The position numbers and the translations under genes were made by a program. A DNA stretch of 19,811 nt, taken from the NCBI GenBank assembly GCA_937926325.1, contig CALAZQ010000168.1, forward strand, positions 1 through 19,811, read 5' to 3'. Shown here piece after piece: positions 15,761-19,811 of this stretch. How positions within the stretch are numbered: position 1 is the stretch's first letter; every line of letters begins with the position of its first letter. Under the pieces are notes generated by a model that did not search any database, had not been told where the DNA came from, and worked only from the letters and a program-made list of their open reading frames with translations. This DNA comes from an uncultured Planctomycetaceae bacterium. GTDB taxonomy: Bacteria; Planctomycetota; Planctomycetia; Pirellulales; UBA1268.

Positions 15761-16525
15761 CTACGGCAGAATGAAAATGATGCCGGTCGCCGCGGCCGCC
15801 TCGACCGCCGCCCCCCGGGCACTGATCGGCGGGGCGGGAATGGTCCAAGGCGCACAGTCACCCGGTCGGTAATAGCCCAGCGGATAGATGCACTCCCAAG
15901 GCAGTTCGACGCCCATCTTGTAGGGCAGGGCGGGTACCGATGCAAAGAAGTGGGCCGCCGAAATGAATGGATCGGCCACCGGATGGAACGAGTGGCCGTA
16001 CCGCTCGAGGTTCCACTGCTCAAAATAGAGCGGCTTGTGGCAGTAGCCGGCCGCCTTCCAGGTCATCGTGGTACTGGCAAACCGGCGAGGCTGAAACTCC
16101 TCACCCTCGAGTCGGCACTCGCACGGATAGTCGTTGCCGGCTACACCGGTGACATGGATGTCGAGGTTGATCGAGTCAAGCGTGTCAGCCCGCAGTTTGC
16201 TCAGTTCTTCCTGGCAGTCCTCGGCTGAGTCTGCGCAGTCGCTGGCAGAATCGACGATGGCGTAATTGGCCACCAGTTCAATCTGGTCAGATTGATCAGC
16301 CGTGGTTTCCAGCTTAAGCGTCCGCTCGGCCGTTGGCACCGAGGATGCGACGGCTCGGTTGGCGACCTGCCTGGCATGGGGTGCGAAGTCATGCCAGCCG
16401 CCGGCGGCCGCCGTGCCGGCCAGCAGAAGGGCAAGCATCGGGGCGGCCAGCGGCACCCGGGTGGCCCGGTCAGTCGCCGCTGTCCATCGTGTAATTCGGA
16501 GCTTCGTGCGTGATGGCGATGTCAT
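15761..16525 (-). CDS. Exported Cys-containing protein, unknown function
   Basis: A 254-residue protein with a long basic n-region and hydrophobic core ([18 protein letters not shown]), so probably exported with cleavage near 42. After a variable acidic region (65-120) comes a part with conserved character: paired cysteines (CEC at 135-137, C162, C211, C224) and an aromatic- and Pro-rich C-terminus ([53 protein letters not shown]) ending in a hydrophobic GIIFILP. I recall similar endings in other planctomycete exported proteins but could not check this. The start is uncertain: ATG 16525 lies inside the end of guaB (56-nt overlap) with GGGAAAG 8 nt before it, while a GTG at 16456 lies just after the guaB stop but would leave no basic n-region. 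It is probably co-transcribed with guaB. Convergent with btaB, 15 nt apart. Confidence 0.78.
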   Translation of the reverse strand: MTSPSRTKLRITRWTAATDRATRVPLAAPMLALLLAGTAAAGGWHDFAPHARQVANRAVASSVPTAERTLKLETTADQSDQIELVANYAIVDSASDCADSAEDCQEELSKLRADTLDSINLDIHVTGVAGNDYPCECRLEGEEFQPRRFASTTMTWKAAGYCHKPLYFEQWNLERYGHSFHPVADPFISAAHFFASVPALPYKMGVELPWECIYPLGYYRPGDCAPWTIPAPPISARGAAVEAAAATGIIFILP

Positions 16526-17939
16526 GGGGGTGGCTTTCCCGGACGGTGGCGGCAGACACCTGAATGAATCGGGCATCCCGCCGCAGATCTTCAATTGTTT
16601 GCGTTCCACAGTAGCCCATGCCGGCCCGCAGGCCGCCGACGAGCTGATAGACGAACACGCTCAAGGGCCCCTTGAAGGGCACCCGCCCCTCGACGCCCTC
16701 AGGCACCAGTTTGTCGGCGTTCCGCCCATCTGCCTGCTGGCGATACCGCTCACTCGATCCCTGCACCATCGCCCCGAGCGACCCCATGCCACGGTAGGCC
16801 TTGAAGGTACGACCGTGAAACAACACGGTTTCGCCCGGGCTTTCGGCCACCCCCGCCAGCAATCCACCGATCATCACACAGTGGGCTCCGGCGGCGATCG
16901 CCTTGGTGATGTCTCCCGAGTAGCGGATCCCTCCGTCGGCAATGATCGGAACGTCGCTGCCGGCCACCTCCTGTGCCGCTTCCCAGACCGCCGAGATCTG
17001 GGGAACGCCGACACCAGAGATCACCCGCGTAGTACAGATCGACCCGGGACCTATCCCAACTTTGATCCCATCTGCGCCAGCCGTGATGAGATCGCGACAG
17101 CCCTCCCGGGTTGCCACGTTGCCCGCAATCACCTCAATCTCCCAGCGGGCCTTGATCTCCCGGACGGTCTCCAGCACGTTGCTGGAATGACCATGGGCCG
17201 AATCGACGATGAGCACATCGACGCCCTTGGTAATCAGGCTCTCGGCCCGGTCGAAATCGAACACGCCGACAGCCGCCCCCACCCGCAGCCGGCCCTGCCG
17301 ATCCTTGCAGGCGTTGGGGAAGCGTTTCATCATGTCGATGTCTTTGATGGTGATCAGGCCCGTCAGCAGCCCCTGGCCATCGACCAGCAGCAGCTTCTCG
17401 ACCTTGTTGGCCATCAGGATTTTTTCGGCCTCGTCGAGCGACACCTCGCCCGTGGCGGTGACCAGTCCGGTGCGGGTCATGATCTCGGCGATCGGGGTGT
17501 CGCCCCGCTCGAGAAAGCGGAGGTCGCGCTTGGTGATGATGCCGGCCAGCTTTCTGCCGTCGGTGGTGATCGGGACCCCGGAAATGTTCGACTGGGCCAT
17601 CACCTCGCGGGCCCGGGCGACGGTGGCGGTGGGGGGGAGCGTGACCGGGTCGGCAATGATGCCATTGGCGGTCCGCTTCACCTTGTCGACCTCGTCGGCC
17701 TGCCGTTCGACCGACAGATTTTTGTGAATCACCCCCAGCCCACCCTCTTGGGCCAGGGCGATGGCCATCGCGCTTTCGGTCACCGTGTCCATCGGTGAGC
17801 TGATGAGTGGCAGGTTGAGCCCGATGCCCCGGGTGAGCCGGGTGCTCACCTGCACCTCGGCCGGCACCACGGCCGAATACCGCGGGATCAACAGCACATC
17901 GTCAAAGGTGATGCCGGTCTGCACGATTTTGCCTTCCAT
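16470..17939 (-). CDS. guaB: Inosine-5'-monophosphate dehydrogenase
   Basis: Oxidises IMP to XMP with NAD+, the committed step of GTP synthesis, in the cytosol. The 489 residues match the family length. The barrel opens with [11 protein letters not shown] at 12-22; an inserted CBS pair spans about 95-205 ([40 protein letters not shown]); [15 protein letters not shown] at 291-305 carries catalytic Cys 302; [19 protein letters not shown] lies near 337; and the mobile flap [16 protein letters not shown] carries the Arg-Tyr pair near 393. ATG 17939 has GAGGAG about 12 nt upstream, a rather long spacing. Its last 56 nt overlap the start proposed for the exported protein downstream. No guaA is present in the window. 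Confidence 0.97.
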   Translation of the reverse strand: MEGKIVQTGITFDDVLLIPRYSAVVPAEVQVSTRLTRGIGLNLPLISSPMDTVTESAMAIALAQEGGLGVIHKNLSVERQADEVDKVKRTANGIIADPVTLPPTATVARAREVMAQSNISGVPITTDGRKLAGIITKRDLRFLERGDTPIAEIMTRTGLVTATGEVSLDEAEKILMANKVEKLLLVDGQGLLTGLITIKDIDMMKRFPNACKDRQGRLRVGAAVGVFDFDRAESLITKGVDVLIVDSAHGHSSNVLETVREIKARWEIEVIAGNVATREGCRDLITAGADGIKVGIGPGSICTTRVISGVGVPQISAVWEAAQEVAGSDVPIIADGGIRYSGDITKAIAAGAHCVMIGGLLAGVAESPGETVLFHGRTFKAYRGMGSLGAMVQGSSERYRQQADGRNADKLVPEGVEGRVPFKGPLSVFVYQLVGGLRAGMGYCGTQTIEDLRRDARFIQVSAATVRESHPHDIAITHEAPNYTMDSGD

Positions 17940-17979
17940 ACGCTCGTCTCACTCCTCAGGGCTGCGGCTGAAACCGCTG

Positions 17980-18009
17980 ATTATGCGGGGCGAACCGCAG
18001 AATCGGCAA
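17980..18009 (-). promoter_or_regulatory. Candidate guaB promoter
   Basis: On the minus strand TTGCCG and CATAAT (one mismatch to TATAAT) are 18 nt apart, and the -10 box ends about 40 nt before ATG 17939. The spacing and position fit a sigma-70 promoter; the -35 match is 4 of 6. Confidence 0.5.
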
Positions 18010-18123
18010 CGGTGGAGCAATCGGCCCCCGGAAGCGGTCACCGCCGTCATCGGAAGACCGGCGCCGACGGAAACTGTGACCTAGGGTTGTCTGCCGGAAG
18101 GGATCAGCCCGCCGGCTTCCCCC

Positions 18124-18150
18124 ATCGCCCCGCCCGACCGGCGGGGCGGT
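18124..18150. repeat. GC-rich hairpin upstream of the 18190 gene
   Basis: CGCCCCGCC (18126-18134) and GGCGGGGCG (18140-18148) form a perfect 9-bp stem with a 5-nt loop (CGACC), extendable by a G-U and an A-U pair. It lies 40 nt before ATG 18190 in the divergent gap with guaB. No T-run follows, so a leader structure or protein-binding site is as likely as a terminator. Confidence 0.5.
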
Positions 18151-18189
18151 CACCTCCACCTGCCCGGACGACTTCTGGCCCCGCCACCC

Positions 18190-18861
18190 ATGCATCACAC
18201 CCCGACCTCACCTGAATCGGCCCTCCCCCTTTCGGCGCCGGCAGATGCCGCAGTCGCCCGCCCCGACCGGGCAACCTTTGAGGCCCATCTGGCCCGCCGT
18301 CGCTACGGCCGCTTCAGCCTGACCGAAGCAATTCGCCCCGCGTGGCAGTCGGGCATCGTCCCCAAGGCCGGCTATCGGTACGACACCTACGCCGACGCCG
18401 GCACGGGCGACCAACTACCGGCATTGGTGGCTGCCGTCTCGAGCGAACAGTTGTTCGAGACCTTTCTCCAGCTGCTGGAGCCACTGGGCGACACCTGTGA
18501 CGTCGTGATTGAGTCGTCACATGACCGCCATTCCGAACTGGCGAGCTTCAGCCGGGAGGGGATTGAGCGAGTTCTGCTGGAGAGCCTGCTGTGGGACTTC
18601 GAAGACCTGCTGCTTAACGACGGCTGCACCAGCATCGCCGTGATGCACCCCGAGGCCCCCCTCGAGGTCCAGCTTGACGAGCACAAACTGCTGGTGACCT
18701 ACAGCCCTGACCGGGCCACCTTTGAGTGGGTGCTGCGGCGGCAGGAACTTCCCCGCAACGACGGGCTGCAGGTGATCTCCCAAGGCGACCACATGCACAC
18801 CTCCAGCGGCCGCTACAGCCGCCGCTTCGAGCGGCTGGTGCAGCAACTCCAGGCCGAATAG
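18190..18861 (+). CDS. Protein of unknown function, predicted cytosolic
   Basis: A 223-residue acidic protein that I do not recognise. There is no signal peptide or membrane segment. After a low-complexity start (1-25), the sequence reads as a compact alpha/beta domain: an Arg-rich segment (LARRRYGRFSLTEAIRPAW, about 34-52), a helical acidic stretch (SSEQLFETFLQLLEPLGDTCDVVIESSH), then LLWDFEDLLLNDGCTSIAVM, HKLLVTYSPDRATFEWVLRRQELP and a C-terminus rich in His and Arg (GDHMHTSSGRYSRRFERLVQQL). Codon positions look like those of neighbouring genes. ATG 18190 has no ribosome site; the frame holds few alternative starts. It runs in the same direction as the exported protein 100 nt downstream. 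Confidence 0.75.
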   Translation: MHHTPTSPESALPLSAPADAAVARPDRATFEAHLARRRYGRFSLTEAIRPAWQSGIVPKAGYRYDTYADAGTGDQLPALVAAVSSEQLFETFLQLLEPLGDTCDVVIESSHDRHSELASFSREGIERVLLESLLWDFEDLLLNDGCTSIAVMHPEAPLEVQLDEHKLLVTYSPDRATFEWVLRRQELPRNDGLQVISQGDHMHTSSGRYSRRFERLVQQLQAE

Positions 18862-18961
18862 CCGCCCCTTCCGGCGGAAACTGGGCTTGAGGCTGGAGCA
18901 GCTTTGGGCGACTCTCGGGGGGCTTCCGGATGCTCCCGGAGCCGGTTTCGAGGAAGTCACC

Positions 18962-19726
18962 ATGGCAGCCGCTCTGAAGATTCTCTTGATCACCACGCTG
19001 GCGGTGGTGCCCCTCACCGCTGTCCGCTCCCTCAACGGCCAGGAGCCGCTGCCACCACCGGTCAATTTTGATCCGTCTGCGCCCCTTCCCAGCGGAACCG
19101 TGATCGGCCCCGCCGGACCGATGCTGCCCGGTCCACCGCCCGCCCCGAGCAATTCGGTGCTGATTCCGCCCCTCGATGCCGAGGTTGTCTGGTGCCAACT
19201 GGTCGATGTGGCCGACGACTATTTCAAGGTCGAGCAGGAACAGCGGGTAATTTTCGCCCAAGGTATTCCAACCGAGGGTCGGATCGTCACCTTTCCGCAG
19301 ACGGGAGCGACGCTGCTGGAGCCGTGGCGGGGTGATTCCGTCGGCTTCCGCGAGCGGTTGGAAAGCACCCTGCAGTCGATCCGGCGGATCGCCACCATCA
19401 GGCTGATTCCCGACCCCGGTGGCTGGCGGGTGGAGGTGGTGGTGCAGAAAGAACTGGAGAACCTCCGCAGGCCCATGCACGCCACTGCTGGCGGGGCCAC
19501 CTTCCGCAACGACGACTCGCTGTACCGGTACGGCACCCCGCTGCCCGTCCTCGGCCAACGGGTCGGCGACCAGCCCCGGCCGGTCGCCACACCGACCCGC
19601 TCAGCCGGCTGGATTCCCCTCGGCCGTGACCCACTGCTTGAACGCCGCATGCTCGACAAGATTCTGGCGCAGCTCGGCGTCGCCCCCGTGCCCCAAGGCA
19701 TGCCGTACTACCAGCCGCCGGGCTGA
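18962..19726 (+). CDS. Exported proline-rich protein, unknown function
   Basis: A 254-residue protein with a clear signal peptide (MAAALKILLITTLAVVPLTA, cleavage near 20-27). A Pro-rich linker follows (30-70: LPPPVNF, LPGPPPAPSNS). The folded part runs from about 72 to 170 and includes EVVWCQLVDVADDYFKVEQEQRV, a segment mentioning no known motif, and a beta-hairpin-like stretch IRLIPDPGGWRVEVVVQKEL (147-166). It ends with GWIPLGRDPLLERRMLDKILAQLG (216-239) and a Pro/Tyr tail. I do not recognise the family. The start is decided by AGGAAG a few nt before ATG 18962; the open frame upstream to 18887 would bury that site and place the signal peptide internally. Two hairpins follow the stop directly, so it is probably the end of its transcript. 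Confidence 0.82.
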   Translation: MAAALKILLITTLAVVPLTAVRSLNGQEPLPPPVNFDPSAPLPSGTVIGPAGPMLPGPPPAPSNSVLIPPLDAEVVWCQLVDVADDYFKVEQEQRVIFAQGIPTEGRIVTFPQTGATLLEPWRGDSVGFRERLESTLQSIRRIATIRLIPDPGGWRVEVVVQKELENLRRPMHATAGGATFRNDDSLYRYGTPLPVLGQRVGDQPRPVATPTRSAGWIPLGRDPLLERRMLDKILAQLGVAPVPQGMPYYQPPG

Positions 19727-19732
19727 CTTCAC

Positions 19733-19762
19733 GGAAAGCCCGGGCATCCTGCCCGGCTTTCC
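19733..19762 (+). terminator. Hairpin terminator after the 18962 gene
   Basis: GGAAAGCCCGGGC pairs with GCCCGGCTTTCC around a 5-nt loop, giving 12 pairs with one bulged C. It starts 7 nt after the stop codon. Only TT follows directly, so termination may rely on this hairpin together with the next one. Confidence 0.65.
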
Positions 19763-19766
19763 TTGG

Positions 19767-19803
19767 GCAGAACACCACAAAGCCGAGGTTTGTGGTGTTC
19801 TGC
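19767..19803. terminator. Perfect 15-bp inverted repeat near the window end
   Basis: GCAGAACACCACAAA (19767-19781) and TTTGTGGTGTTCTGC (19789-19803) are exact complements around a 7-nt loop (GCCGAGG). It begins 4 nt after the preceding hairpin and is the longest perfect inverted repeat noticed in the window. A strong, possibly two-way terminator is the simplest reading; the window stops 8 nt later, so a T-run or a repeat copy beyond the edge cannot be seen. Confidence 0.65.
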
Positions 19804-19811
19804 TGGTGCTT

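Noticed and set aside
16302..17798. 498-codon open frame on the plus strand across guaB
   Set aside because: It is antisense to a certain guaB gene, lacks any family motif, and its His/Arg/Gly/Pro-rich composition is what the complement of GC-biased codons gives.

Overview
The window is GC-rich, densely coded bacterial DNA with sixteen supported protein genes. I see no RNA gene, mobile element or CRISPR array. The likely host is a planctomycete, probably near Pirellulales. This rests on several secreted or membrane proteins of unrecognised function, a small Lys/Ala-rich basic protein, an RpoD-type sigma factor with a long insertion, and weak or absent Shine-Dalgarno sites at several genes. 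It is an inference and was not tested by a search. Most of the region is core metabolism and looks chromosomal.

Layout. 23-1567 (-) is pyruvate kinase, divergent from an SDR oxidoreductase (1697-2650, +). A minus-strand pair follows: a PduO-type cobalamin adenosyltransferase overlaps glnD (PII uridylyltransferase) by an ATGA junction (2778-6070). A plus-strand pair is next: a secreted TolB-like beta-propeller protein and proC, joined by a GTGA overlap (6183-8170). Then come three minus-strand genes: a 59-residue basic protein (8236-8415), an unrecognised protein (8498-8893) and an AcuI/YhdH-type reductase (8893-9942), the last two coupled by TGATG. Thioredoxin (10107-10436, +) converges on and overlaps the end of a sigma-70 gene (10375-11901, -).

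After a 314-nt gap holding two hairpins and a TATAAT box, a two-helix membrane protein with coiled coils (12216-13586, +) is followed by the most notable unit, btaA-btaB (13728-15745, +). This is a recognisable betaine-lipid (DGTS) pathway: BtaA moves the aminocarboxypropyl group of SAM onto diacylglycerol, and BtaB trimethylates the product. guaB (16470-17939, -) then reads into a Cys-containing exported protein (15761-16525, -) whose start overlaps guaB by 56 nt. Two plus-strand genes of unknown function close the window, the second exported, followed by two tandem hairpins, one a perfect 15-bp stem.

Five of the gene pairs overlap by 1, 4, 4, 4 or 56 nt on the same strand, so translational coupling is a theme here. 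The best candidate for a distinctive trait is the betaine-lipid operon. The best candidates for undescribed biology are the small basic protein, the sigma factor with its insertion and antisense tail, and the exported unknowns.
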